Made by a program: the position numbers and the translations under genes
Source of the DNA: Paenisporosarcina sp050269735
Lineage (GTDB): Bacteria > Bacillota > Bacilli > Bacillales_A > Planococcaceae
Assembly: GCF_050269735.1 (NCBI RefSeq)
Contig: NZ_JBNNIX010000001.1
Span: forward strand, 1,302,001-1,366,000
DNA: 64,000 bases
Direction: 5' to 3'
Shown here: piece by piece, positions 50,978-59,623 of the stretch
Layout of the letters: every line of letters begins with the position of its first letter
Numbering within the stretch: the first letter of the stretch is position 1
The notes under the pieces: model-generated
Told to the model about the DNA's origin: nothing
Seen by the model: the letters and a program-made list of their open reading frames with translations, nothing else
Database searches by the model: none

Positions 50978-51742
50978 ATGCTAACAATAAAGGCAATCTC
51001 AGAGCAACTGAGAAGTACAACAGAGCCCAATGAGTGGACGAGTGAACTCATGAACGATCAACGGTCGGGGGTTCAAAAATTAGTTACTTCCTGGTTGAAA
51101 AGACTGGAAGCGCAGAACAAAGTTAAACTTGAACATGAAGATAAGATTCAATTTGATAACAGTTATAAGCAAACGATGAGTGATTTGGTTGCCGGCATAG
51201 ATGAAGCGGGCAGAGGACCTCTTGCTGGTCCTGTCGTAACTGCTGCAGTTATTTTCAAAGATTACCCAAGTGAACTTTTCGGAATTAATGACTCCAAACA
51301 GCTATCGCGCAGTAAAAGACAGCATTTCGCTGAAATCATCAAAAAACATGCACATTGTTACTCCATACATATTCAAGCAGTTGATCAAATTGATACTTTA
51401 AATATTTACGAGGCGACTCGGCTATCCATGATGCGATCTGTTGACAGCTTATCGATTGAACCACAAGTCTTATTGGTCGACGCCATGAAACTCCCTACAG
51501 CAACAACACAACACTCAATCATTAAAGGGGATGCAAAAAGTCTAGCAATCGCTGCAGCATCAATATTGGCCAAAACAACTCGTGATGAACTAATGGATGA
51601 GTTTGATAAAATGTATCCAGAATATCATTTTGCGAAAAATGCCGGTTACGGGACAGCTTTACATATAGAAGCTTTGAATAAGTTTGGTCCAACGCCTATT
51701 CACAGAAGGTCATTTGAGCCTATCAAGTCCATGATTTCCTAA
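50978..51742 (+). CDS. rnhB: Ribonuclease HII
   Basis: Removes ribonucleotides from DNA. The 254-residue protein has an N-terminal extension of about 65 residues typical of Bacillales RNase HII, then AGIDEAGRGPLAGPVVTAA with catalytic Asp75 and Glu76, LVDAMKLP, and KNAGYGTALHIEALNKFGPT with the C-terminal acidic and substrate-binding residues. GAGGTGGAG precedes the ATG. It is followed 13 bases later by the ylqG-like gene. Confidence 0.95.
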   Translation: MLTIKAISEQLRSTTEPNEWTSELMNDQRSGVQKLVTSWLKRLEAQNKVKLEHEDKIQFDNSYKQTMSDLVAGIDEAGRGPLAGPVVTAAVIFKDYPSELFGINDSKQLSRSKRQHFAEIIKKHAHCYSIHIQAVDQIDTLNIYEATRLSMMRSVDSLSIEPQVLLVDAMKLPTATTQHSIIKGDAKSLAIAAASILAKTTRDELMDEFDKMYPEYHFAKNAGYGTALHIEALNKFGPTPIHRRSFEPIKSMIS

Positions 51743-51755
51743 AGGAGGTTAGAGC

Positions 51756-53369
51756 ATGTCACCCACTATACAGCCATCCATACGAACCGCTGTGACAAAT
51801 GAACAGGTGATCTCGTTGAGACATGGTCAAGTCGTTCGTGCGAGTGTGAATAAAGTATTTCCTGACCAAAGAGCTGAAGTTCAAATAGGGAATCAAAAAA
51901 TGATGGCTTTATTAGAAGTCCCTTTAAAAGCCGGAGATGCTCATTACTTTCAAGTACTAAGTAATCAAGCAACTTTGCAATTAAAAGTAGTGACAGATGC
52001 TCTTAACCCTCACGTAGATGAAACTAATCAAACGAAGCAGTTAATGGACTCTCTTCAATTGCCGAAAACAACTGAAATGCAGAGTATCGTACAGCAAATG
52101 ATTAAAGAGAAAATTCCTCTTTCGAAAGAACAGTTACTCTTAGCAGAACAATGGCTGAAGGAAATCCCTCCACAGGTTAAATTGTCAGAAGGATTGTTGG
52201 CAATCCAAAAATTGAGTGAGCTCAAACTAGCATTTACGAACGAAAACTTTACCATGTTAATCAACGGACAAGATAAAAGTGGCTTACATCAGCTGTTGGA
52301 TATATTTAAACTTGCTTTGCAAAATGATACGACCATTCCATCGCGACAAAAAGGAAGTATTGAAAAAGTATTGACTCAAATAACACAACCTTTTTTAAAT
52401 GAGCTTGGCGGGGCAATTCTTGGACAGATGATTGAACGTTTACAGTTAGAGAATACAAGTGAAAGCGACAAACTGATATTACTTAATTTGCTGAAAGAGG
52501 TTGGTCTTGTTCCGAAGCAAGCGACACTTGCCAATTGGTTAAGTTCAGAAACGGCTCAAGGCCAACCGTTTGAAACAAATCAGAAATTGTTTACACCTTC
52601 GGATCATGTGTTGTCCCTATTAAATTCACTGAATAGGAAAGAGTTGGACGCCGAAGTATTAGAACAATTGACGATGCTATCCAGTAAATCTAATCATCTT
52701 GTTGTTCAGCAAGCTTTATCTATAGCAGAAGCTAACGTTCAAGCTGGAATGAACGGCGTAGCGATTGAACAAGCAATCAAACAAATACTTAGCAATATCG
52801 GGTTTGCCTACGAGTCAAAATTGGTGCAGGGAGCGAATTTTAGCCAAATAAGTGAATCGCTTAAACCACAATTACTGGCATTACTCCATAATTCCGAGAT
52901 ATCTGCGCCGTTGAAGGAAACAGCAGAAATGATTGTATCCCGTTTAAATGGGATGCAAATCTTATCAGGTGATAATGGTCCTCAGCATCAGTTGCTAATG
53001 CAAGTTCCACTGGATTTTTTCGGGAAACGTATGGATGCTTCATTACAATGGAACGGACAAATGAATGATGATGGAAAAATTGATTCCAATTATGCACGGG
53101 TCATGTTTTATCTGGATTTATCTTCTTTGAAAGAAACAGTAATTGATATGCAAATTCAAAATCGGATTATCACGATTAATGTATATAACGAAAGTGAGGC
53201 ATTAATGCCTTACGCAGATCAGTTCAGAGAAGCGCTTAAAACAGGTCTCAACTCATTAAATTATCAATTATCTGGCGTATTTATGAAAAGCTATTCGAAG
53301 CAACCAGAGCCACCTCCAATATTGACGAAATCGCAAGTAAGTAAGTGGGGAGTGGATATTCTGGTATGA
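51756..53369 (+). CDS. YlqG-like protein with FliK-type C-terminal domain
   Basis: The function is unknown. The 537-residue protein begins with a beta-rich segment (residues 18-70, ISLRHGQVVRASVNKVFPDQ), then a long Gln/Leu-rich helical middle (about 90-400). It ends in a region resembling the flagellar hook-length-control (Flg_hook) fold: LLMQVPLDFFGKRMDASLQW, RVMFYLDLSSLKETVIDMQI and REALKTGLNSLNYQLSGVFM. AAAGGAGG precedes the ATG. Its stop overlaps the start of an FlhB-like gene. In B. subtilis the same pair (ylqG-ylqH) lies between rnhB and sucC. Confidence 0.82.
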   Translation: MSPTIQPSIRTAVTNEQVISLRHGQVVRASVNKVFPDQRAEVQIGNQKMMALLEVPLKAGDAHYFQVLSNQATLQLKVVTDALNPHVDETNQTKQLMDSLQLPKTTEMQSIVQQMIKEKIPLSKEQLLLAEQWLKEIPPQVKLSEGLLAIQKLSELKLAFTNENFTMLINGQDKSGLHQLLDIFKLALQNDTTIPSRQKGSIEKVLTQITQPFLNELGGAILGQMIERLQLENTSESDKLILLNLLKEVGLVPKQATLANWLSSETAQGQPFETNQKLFTPSDHVLSLLNSLNRKELDAEVLEQLTMLSSKSNHLVVQQALSIAEANVQAGMNGVAIEQAIKQILSNIGFAYESKLVQGANFSQISESLKPQLLALLHNSEISAPLKETAEMIVSRLNGMQILSGDNGPQHQLLMQVPLDFFGKRMDASLQWNGQMNDDGKIDSNYARVMFYLDLSSLKETVIDMQIQNRIITINVYNESEALMPYADQFREALKTGLNSLNYQLSGVFMKSYSKQPEPPPILTKSQVSKWGVDILV

Positions 53370-53650
53370 GCGAAGAAAACAAGAAGACTAAAGAAGTTGT
53401 CGCCTTAACTTACAAACAGAATTTAGAAAATGCGCCAACAGTAATTGCAAAAGGCAAAGGTGCAATAGCTGAAAATCTTATCAAAATAGCACAAGAACAT
53501 CATATTCCAATACAAGAAGATCCCAGTTTAGTTGCGCTGCTCGGGCAATTGGATATTAATGAGTCAATACCCGAGGAGCTGTATCAAGCAGTTGCGGAAG
53601 TTTTTGCATTCATTTATCGAATAGACCAATCTCATGGTTTAAAAAGGTAA
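53366..53650 (+). CDS. YlqH-like protein, FlhB C-terminal-domain homologue
   Basis: The 94-residue protein aligns with the cytoplasmic C-terminal domain of the flagellar export gate FlhB (VVALTYKQNLENAPTVIAKG, IAQEHHIPIQEDPSLVALLG, IPEELYQAVAEVFAFIYRI). The NPTH autocleavage motif and the membrane part are absent, so it corresponds to the fragment downstream of the cleavage site. The ATG at 53366 overlaps the ylqG-like stop (ATGA). The in-frame upstream start (53345) would extend into that gene. Role unknown; it cannot act as an export gate on its own. Confidence 0.86.
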   Translation: MSEENKKTKEVVALTYKQNLENAPTVIAKGKGAIAENLIKIAQEHHIPIQEDPSLVALLGQLDINESIPEELYQAVAEVFAFIYRIDQSHGLKR

Positions 53651-53713
53651 AAGAACTTTTTTTCGACAAAAAGAACAGAATATTCGCAGTTTAAGGAATA
53701 TAAAGGACAAGTG

Positions 53714-53742
53714 TGGACATTGTTTGACAGGTTTAATACAAT
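53714..53742 (+). promoter_or_regulatory. Promoter of sucCD
   Basis: TGGACA (53714-53719), a 17-base spacer and TACAAT (53737-53742), 48 bases before sucC. A consensus TTGACA at 53724-53729 also occurs but has no matching -10. Confidence 0.68.
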
Positions 53743-53790
53743 GGTTAAGGTAGTAAATTACTTGACAGAAGTTTGATTGGAGGATGTAAA

Positions 53791-54951
53791 ATGAATATCC
53801 ATGAATATCAAGGTAAACAACTCCTCAGACAATATGGTGTCGCAGTGTCGAACGGTTTAGTTGCTTTTTCTCCTGAAGAAGCAGTAAAAGCTGCAAAAGA
53901 ACTAGGCACAGAAGTTGTCGTGGTGAAAGCTCAAATCCACGCAGGTGGACGTGGTAAAGCTGGCGGTGTTAAAATCGCGAAGAACTTGGATGAAGTTCGT
54001 ACATACGCGAAGGAACTTTTAGGTAAAGTCCTTGTTACTCATCAGACAGGTCCTGAAGGAAAAGAAATTAAGCGTCTTCTTGTTGAAGAAGGTTGCGACA
54101 TTAAAAAAGAGTACTACTTAGGATTAGTTCTTGACCGTGCAACGTCACGTGTAACTCTAATGGGTTCTGAAGAAGGCGGAATGGATATTGAAGAAGTTGC
54201 AGAAGCAACTCCTGAAAAAATCTTCAAAGAAGTAATTGATCCAGTTGTTGGATTAACTGGCTTCCAAGCTCGTCGTATGGCTTTCAACATGAACATTCCA
54301 ACTAACTTAGTAAATAAAGCTGTGAAATTCATGCTTGGTCTATACCAAGTATTCGTTGATAAAGACGCAGCAATCGTTGAAATCAATCCACTAGTTGTTA
54401 CAGGTGGAGGAGACGTTATGGCACTTGACGCGAAGTTCAACTTCGACGCTAATGCTTTATACCGTCACAAAGACATTTTAGAATTACGCGACTTCGATGA
54501 AGAAGATGCAAAAGAAATCGAAGCGTCTAAATATGACCTAAGCTATATTTCATTAGATGGCAACATCGGATGTATGGTTAACGGTGCTGGACTAGCTATG
54601 GCAACAATGGATACGATTAGCTATTACGGCGGATCACCCGCTAACTTCCTTGACGTTGGGGGCGGTGCGACAGCTGAGAAAGTAACGGAAGCATTCAAAA
54701 TCATTCTTTCAGACAAAAATGTTAAAGGTATTTTCGTTAACATCTTTGGTGGAATCATGAAGTGTGACGTTATCGCTGAAGGCGTAATCACAGCTGCGAA
54801 AGAAGTTGGATTGCAAGTACCTTTAGTTGTTCGTTTGGAAGGTACAAACGTAGAACTTGGGAAGAAACTATTGAATGAATCTGGCTTAAACATTATTGCG
54901 GCTGGCTCTATGGCTGATGGCGCGCAAAAAATTGTTGAACTTGTAGGCTAA
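53791..54951 (+). CDS. sucC: Succinyl-CoA ligase (ADP-forming), beta subunit
   Basis: With SucD, makes succinate and ATP from succinyl-CoA in the TCA cycle. The 386-residue protein has an N-terminal ATP-grasp domain (MNIHEYQGKQLLRQYGV, VKAQIHAGGRGKAGGVKIAK, EINPLVVTGGGDVMALDAK) and a C-terminal CoA-ligase domain (GIFVNIFGGIMKCDVIAEGV). The ATG at 53791 follows TTGGAGGATG; upstream in-frame starts lie in that signal. It is followed 18 bases later by sucD. Confidence 0.97.
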   Translation: MNIHEYQGKQLLRQYGVAVSNGLVAFSPEEAVKAAKELGTEVVVVKAQIHAGGRGKAGGVKIAKNLDEVRTYAKELLGKVLVTHQTGPEGKEIKRLLVEEGCDIKKEYYLGLVLDRATSRVTLMGSEEGGMDIEEVAEATPEKIFKEVIDPVVGLTGFQARRMAFNMNIPTNLVNKAVKFMLGLYQVFVDKDAAIVEINPLVVTGGGDVMALDAKFNFDANALYRHKDILELRDFDEEDAKEIEASKYDLSYISLDGNIGCMVNGAGLAMATMDTISYYGGSPANFLDVGGGATAEKVTEAFKIILSDKNVKGIFVNIFGGIMKCDVIAEGVITAAKEVGLQVPLVVRLEGTNVELGKKLLNESGLNIIAAGSMADGAQKIVELVG

Positions 54952-54969
54952 GAAAGGCAGGGACAAAAG

Positions 54970-55872
54970 ATGAGCGTTTATATTAACAAAGATACGAAAG
55001 TACTCGTGCAAGGAATTACGGGATCAACAGCTCTTTTCCATACAAAGCAAATGCTTGAATATGGTACAAAAATCGTCGCTGGTGTAACTCCAGGTAAAGG
55101 CGGAACTGAAGCTGAAGGCGTACCCGTTTTCAATACAGTAGAAGAAGCTGTGAAAGCAACTGGCGCTAACGTGTCCGTTATTTATGTTCCAGCTCCATTC
55201 GCTGCAGATGCTATTCTTGAAGCAGTAGATGCTGATTTGGATATGGCGATTTGTATTACTGAACATATTCCTGTTCTTGATATGGTAAAAGTTAAACGCT
55301 ATATGGAAGGCAAGAAAACGCGTTTAGTCGGACCGAACTGCCCAGGTGTTATTACACCTGAAGAATGTAAAATTGGTATTATGCCTGGTTACATTCACAA
55401 AAAAGGCCATGTAGGCGTAGTTTCTCGTTCTGGTACACTTACTTATGAAGCGGTACACCAACTTTCTCAAGAAGGTATTGGACAAAGTACAGCTGTAGGT
55501 ATTGGTGGAGACCCAGTAAATGGAACTGACTTCATCGATGCATTATCTGCATTCAATGAAGATCCAGATACTTACGCAGTAGTAATGATTGGTGAGATCG
55601 GCGGAACAGCTGAAGAAGAAGCTGCTGAGTGGATCAAAGCTAACATGACTAAACCTGTTGTAGGTTTCATTGGTGGACAAACAGCTCCAGAAGGCAAGCG
55701 TATGGGTCATGCCGGCGCAATTATCTCTGGCGGTAAAGGTACAGCTGCTGACAAAATCAAAGCAATGAATGAAGCTGGCATGGAAGTTGCAGCTACACCA
55801 TCTGTTATTGGTGAAACTTTAATCAAAGTGATTAAAGAAAAAGGCTTGTACGATCAATGTAAAACTCATTAA
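54970..55872 (+). CDS. sucD: Succinyl-CoA ligase (ADP-forming), alpha subunit
   Basis: The 300-residue subunit binds CoA in a Rossmann domain (KVLVQGITGSTALFHTKQML, GVTPGKGG) and carries the phosphorylated catalytic His247 in KRMGHAGAIISGGKGTA. GPNCPGVITPEECKIGIMPG is the other family signature. AGGCAGGGA precedes the ATG. A strong terminator begins eight bases after the stop. Confidence 0.97.
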   Translation: MSVYINKDTKVLVQGITGSTALFHTKQMLEYGTKIVAGVTPGKGGTEAEGVPVFNTVEEAVKATGANVSVIYVPAPFAADAILEAVDADLDMAICITEHIPVLDMVKVKRYMEGKKTRLVGPNCPGVITPEECKIGIMPGYIHKKGHVGVVSRSGTLTYEAVHQLSQEGIGQSTAVGIGGDPVNGTDFIDALSAFNEDPDTYAVVMIGEIGGTAEEEAAEWIKANMTKPVVGFIGGQTAPEGKRMGHAGAIISGGKGTAADKIKAMNEAGMEVAATPSVIGETLIKVIKEKGLYDQCKTH

Positions 55873-55880
55873 TTAAAAAT

Positions 55881-55920
55881 AAAAGCCAGAAACGTTGTGT
55901 AATCGTTTCTGGCTTTTTTT
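55881..55920 (+). terminator. Terminator of sucCD
   Basis: A 14-bp perfect stem AAAAGCCAGAAACG (55881-55894) with its complement (55904-55917) and a 9-base loop, followed by a T-run. Confidence 0.93.
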
Positions 55921-56401
55921 ATTTCTAGTAAAAGTTTCATCAAATGCATTTCAAGTAGATCCGATATTTATTGGTCTTAAATAGCGATGAAAATTAAGCA
56001 TTTTTTAGCTATTTCTTTTTCATGTATAATACGGAGGAAAACAACACAGACTCCAGCGGAAAAAGCGAAGTGTCGAAATCCACACGAACGATTAGTTCGT
56101 GTTAGTTCGGCGCAAGCCCGCGGAAAGCGTAGCGTTTTACGGAATATCAACTTAGTAATAATTCTCTCTTACATTCATTCACTATTTTTATTATTAAGAC
56201 AGATTGTTTTGAGTGATGTATTAAATAAATGCAAGAAGCTAAAACAGATATAAGGTTATTATATAGAAGAAACTCAAAATATTATTTAACATATGATAGA
56301 GTCGAAACTGGTCGAAAACTGGTCAATTTAGAAGAAACAGATTATCATAAAAGGTGGCGGCTCATCATCAGATGTGTTGTTTGAAAAAAAGGAGGAAATG
56401 C
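55921..56401. other. Gene-free stretch between sucD and dprA
   Basis: This holds a perfect TATAAT (56025-56030) and a GGAGGAAAAC signal (56033-56042) with no gene behind them; the palindromic element at 56049-56150 begins right there. From 56151 to 56390 the DNA is AT-rich with no ribosome-binding site until AAGGAGGAA of dprA. An 88-codon frame over the element is not a gene. Confidence 0.6.
56049..56150. repeat. Dispersed palindromic intergenic element, about 100 bases
   Basis: The element runs from GACTCCAGCGGAAAAAGCG to CGCGGAAAGCGTAGCG and TTTTACGGAATATCAAC. At its centre, ACACGAAC (56082-56089) pairs with GTTCGTGT (56095-56102). The outer words (CAGCGGAAAAAGCG, CCGCGGAAAGCG) occur in many intergenic elements of Planococcaceae and Bacillaceae as I remember them; copy number needs a genome search. 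Confidence 0.75.
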
Positions 56402-57298
56402 ATGATAAAACAAACATTTCATCAACGACTGTTGGCTCTTCACTACGTTTTGCCAATCCCTCTTAATCGCTTGGAGCCCCTACTTCAAGAGGATCATGAT
56501 TTAGCCGCATGTGAGGGAATGAGTTCCTATCAGCTCTCAAAATTGTTGAGGTTAACACCTGAACGTGCCAGGAAATTTAAAGAAGCATATACCAAAGTGC
56601 TTGGAACCCCCCTTGTACAAGCATATAACACGAATAATATTACCCCAATCCCATTTTACCATCCCAATTATCCCAAACAATTAAGAACTCTATATGACCC
56701 GCCTACAATCCTTTACGCAAAAGGCGATATTGATTATTTATCCATGAAAAATTACGTGGCTGTAATTGGAGCAAGAGATGCTACAAACTATTCGAAGGAT
56801 GCTTTGACTTTTATTCTTCCTCCCCTTATACAAAATGAAATCGTGATTGTCAGTGGCATGGCGAAAGGTGCTGATGCCATGGCTCATCAAGCAACTCATA
56901 ATCTTGGTGGTAAAACCATCGGAATTCTTGGTCATGGCCACTATACCCGATACCCAAAAGAGAATGATCAGTTATATACAATAATGGAAAAGCATCATTT
57001 AACCTTATCTGAATATCCACCGTATATTACACCACAAAAGTGGTATTTTCCTATGCGTAACCGCTTAATCAGTGGACTTTGCGATGCGTTGGTTGTGACA
57101 GAAGCAAAAGAAAAAAGCGGTACACTCATTACACTTCAACATGCATTGGACAATGGGAAAGATGTTTATTGTGTTCCAGGTCCCATAACTTCCAATTTAT
57201 CGCTTGGTCCTAATCAGTCGTTGTTAGAAGGGGCAAAACCGATCTGGAATGGGTATCAAATTGTAGAAGAATTTCAGGGCTTGTCGTTTAAAAAATAA
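56402..57298 (+). CDS. dprA: DNA-processing protein DprA (Smf)
   Basis: A single-stranded DNA-binding mediator that loads RecA during natural transformation. The 298-residue protein has a helical N-terminal region and a Rossmann-like DprA domain with YVAVIGARDATNYSKDAL, IVSGMAKGADAMAHQATHN, GKTIGILGHG and PMRNRLISGLCDALVVTEAK. VYCVPGPITSNLSLGPN ends the conserved part. The ATG at 56402 follows AAGGAGGAA; an in-frame ATG at 56354 extends the N-terminus by 16 residues containing that site. It lies upstream of topA as in B. subtilis. Confidence 0.94.
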   Translation: MIKQTFHQRLLALHYVLPIPLNRLEPLLQEDHDLAACEGMSSYQLSKLLRLTPERARKFKEAYTKVLGTPLVQAYNTNNITPIPFYHPNYPKQLRTLYDPPTILYAKGDIDYLSMKNYVAVIGARDATNYSKDALTFILPPLIQNEIVIVSGMAKGADAMAHQATHNLGGKTIGILGHGHYTRYPKENDQLYTIMEKHHLTLSEYPPYITPQKWYFPMRNRLISGLCDALVVTEAKEKSGTLITLQHALDNGKDVYCVPGPITSNLSLGPNQSLLEGAKPIWNGYQIVEEFQGLSFKK

Positions 57299-57317
57299 AT
57301 AGCGTAATGAAAAATGG

Positions 57318-57346
57318 TTGCAATATACTAGAATCTGTTATACATT
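57318..57346 (+). promoter_or_regulatory. Promoter of topA
   Basis: TTGCAA (57318-57323), a 17-base spacer and TACATT (57341-57346), 57 bases before topA, in the 105-base gap after dprA. Confidence 0.5.
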
Positions 57347-57403
57347 TTGCAACAGGTATTTCTTTTATTGATTTATTAGGAACCTCTATGAGGAGGCACA
57401 TAC

Positions 57404-59479
57404 ATGTCGGATTTTTTAGTGATTGTGGAATCGCCCGCCAAAGCGAAAACGATTGAACGTTATCTTGGCAAAAAATATAAAGTGAAAGCATCACTTGGTC
57501 ATGTTCGTGATTTACCACGTAGTCAAATGGGTGTGGACGTAGAAAACGAATACACGCCAAAGTACATCACGATTCGTGGCAAAGGCCCAGTAATGCAAGA
57601 TTTAAAATCAGCAGCCAAAAAAGCGAAGAAAATTTATCTCGCGGCTGACCCCGATCGCGAAGGTGAAGCAATTGCTTGGCATCTCGCGAATTCATTGAAC
57701 ATTGATATTGAATCAGATTGTCGCGTTGTTTTTAATGAAATTACAAAAGACGCAATTAAAGAATCATTTAAAAACCCACGTCCCATTGATATGGACCTAG
57801 TGGATGCACAACAAGCACGACGTATCTTGGACAGGCTTGTTGGTTATAACATCAGTCCGATTCTATGGAAGAAAGTCAAAAAAGGTCTTTCAGCAGGACG
57901 TGTACAATCCGTTGCATTGAGACTGATTATTGATCGTGAGAACGAAATTAAGAACTTCCAGCCTGAAGAATACTGGTCAATCGAAGGTAGCTTTGAAAAA
58001 GGCAAAAAATCTTTTGATGCTATGTACTTCGGAAACGGAGCTGAAAAAGTAAAACTGACAAACGAAGCTCAAGTTAACGAAATCTTAAAGCAACTTAAAG
58101 GTGACAAGTTCGAAGTCACAAGTGTTGTAAAAAAAGAACGTAAACGTAACCCTGCGCCATCATTTACTACATCATCTCTTCAACAGGAAGCGGCACGCAA
58201 GTTGAACTTCCGAGCAAGAAAAACAATGATGCTGGCTCAGCAACTTTATGAAGGTTTGAATGTTGGAAAAGAAGGCACGGTCGGGTTGATTACGTATATG
58301 CGTACAGATTCTACGCGAATTTCCGATACTGCGAAGAAAGATGCACACAGTTATATTGAAGGGCAATATGGCAAGGAATATGTCACCACATCGACAGGAC
58401 CCGCTAAACAATCAAGCAAGTCTCAAGATGCCCATGAAGCGATTCGTCCGACGAGTGTACTGAGATCTCCTGATCAGCTGAAATCGATTCTTTCAAAAGA
58501 TTTATTGAAACTATACAAATTGATTTGGGAACGTTTTTTGGCGAGCCAGATGTCATCAGCTGTTTTGGATACGGTTACGATTGACTTAACAAATGAGAAT
58601 GTTGTTTTCCGTGCAAATGGTTCACAAGTGAAATTCCCTGGTTTCATGAAATTGTATGTAGAAGGTAACGATGACCAAGTAGAAGAAAAAGATCGTATTT
58701 TACCTGAAATGGAAAAAGGCGACTTTGTGAAGAAGCTTGAAATCGAGCCGAAGCAACATTTCACGCAACCACCTCCACGTTATTCAGAGGCCCGATTAGT
58801 TAAAACGCTTGAAGAATTAGGTATAGGTCGACCATCGACTTATGCGCCAACGCTTGATACAATACAAAAGCGAGGGTATGTTTCTCTCGATGCAAAACGA
58901 TTTGTACCAACTGAACTTGGTGGTATTGTCCATCAGCTTGTGTTAGAGTTTTTCCCTGACATCATCGATATTGAGTTTACTGCCCAGATGGAAAAAGATT
59001 TGGACAGTGTTGAAGAAGGACAGGAAAAATGGGTTCATATTATCGATAAATTCTACAAAGACTTTGAAAAGCATGTAACGCATGCAGACAAAGAAATGGA
59101 GAAAGTCGTAATCAAGGATGAACCTGCAGGAGAAGATTGTGAGTTATGTGGATCTCCAATGGTCTTTAAATTAGGAAGATATGGAAAATTCATGGCATGC
59201 AGTAACTTCCCGGATTGTCGTAATACAAAAGCAATTGTTAAAAATATCGGAGTGACTTGTCCAAGCTGTAAAGAAGGCGAAGTTGTTGAACGTAAAAGTA
59301 AAACGAAGCGAATTTTTTATGGATGCGACCGTTACCCAACTTGTGAATTCGTATCGTGGGACAAGCCGATCAGTCGTCCGTGTCCAAAATGTAGCGAATT
59401 GCTCGTAGAGAAAAAACTGAAAAAAGGCATACAAATTCAGTGTACTTCTTGTGATTATAAGGAAGACACACAAGCATAA
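57404..59479 (+). CDS. topA: DNA topoisomerase I
   Basis: The 691-residue type IA enzyme relaxes negative supercoils. The N-terminal Toprim domain has VIVESPAKAKTIERYLG and AADPDREGEAIAWHLA. The active-site Tyr298 lies in TYMRTDSTRIS. Three C-terminal zinc-binding units follow with four Cys each (CELCGSPMVFK/CSNFPDC, CPSCKEGEVV/CDRYPTC, CPKCSELLV/CTSC) between residues 567 and 686. TGAGGAGG precedes the ATG. A weak hairpin CGTCAGTC (59496-59503) / GACTGACG (59530-59537) follows the gene. Confidence 0.96.
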   Translation: MSDFLVIVESPAKAKTIERYLGKKYKVKASLGHVRDLPRSQMGVDVENEYTPKYITIRGKGPVMQDLKSAAKKAKKIYLAADPDREGEAIAWHLANSLNIDIESDCRVVFNEITKDAIKESFKNPRPIDMDLVDAQQARRILDRLVGYNISPILWKKVKKGLSAGRVQSVALRLIIDRENEIKNFQPEEYWSIEGSFEKGKKSFDAMYFGNGAEKVKLTNEAQVNEILKQLKGDKFEVTSVVKKERKRNPAPSFTTSSLQQEAARKLNFRARKTMMLAQQLYEGLNVGKEGTVGLITYMRTDSTRISDTAKKDAHSYIEGQYGKEYVTTSTGPAKQSSKSQDAHEAIRPTSVLRSPDQLKSILSKDLLKLYKLIWERFLASQMSSAVLDTVTIDLTNENVVFRANGSQVKFPGFMKLYVEGNDDQVEEKDRILPEMEKGDFVKKLEIEPKQHFTQPPPRYSEARLVKTLEELGIGRPSTYAPTLDTIQKRGYVSLDAKRFVPTELGGIVHQLVLEFFPDIIDIEFTAQMEKDLDSVEEGQEKWVHIIDKFYKDFEKHVTHADKEMEKVVIKDEPAGEDCELCGSPMVFKLGRYGKFMACSNFPDCRNTKAIVKNIGVTCPSCKEGEVVERKSKTKRIFYGCDRYPTCEFVSWDKPISRPCPKCSELLVEKKLKKGIQIQCTSCDYKEDTQA

Positions 59480-59495
59480 AAATGTAACGCATAAG

Positions 59496-59537
59496 CGTCA
59501 GTCGAGTTGGCCCGTGGTTGGGTTTTCTGGACTGACG
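59496..59537. terminator. Possible weak hairpin after topA
   Basis: CGTCAGTC (59496-59503) and GACTGACG (59530-59537) form an 8-bp stem around a 26-base loop; the following TTTGAATTT is a poor T-run. It could limit readthrough into trmFO. Confidence 0.35.
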
Positions 59538-59623
59538 TTTGAATTTGTACATAGAAACTAAAGAACGAAATTATAATTTGGAAAGTTTCTGCTTTCTGAG
59601 ATTAGAAAAGGTTGGTGTAGAAA

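Noticed and set aside
53724..53729. Consensus TTGACA as the sucC -35
   Set aside because: No acceptable -10 lies 16-18 bases downstream; TGGACA at 53714 pairs correctly with TACAAT.
55987..56253. 88-codon frame before dprA
   Set aside because: It runs through the palindromic element and has no homology or ribosome-binding site.
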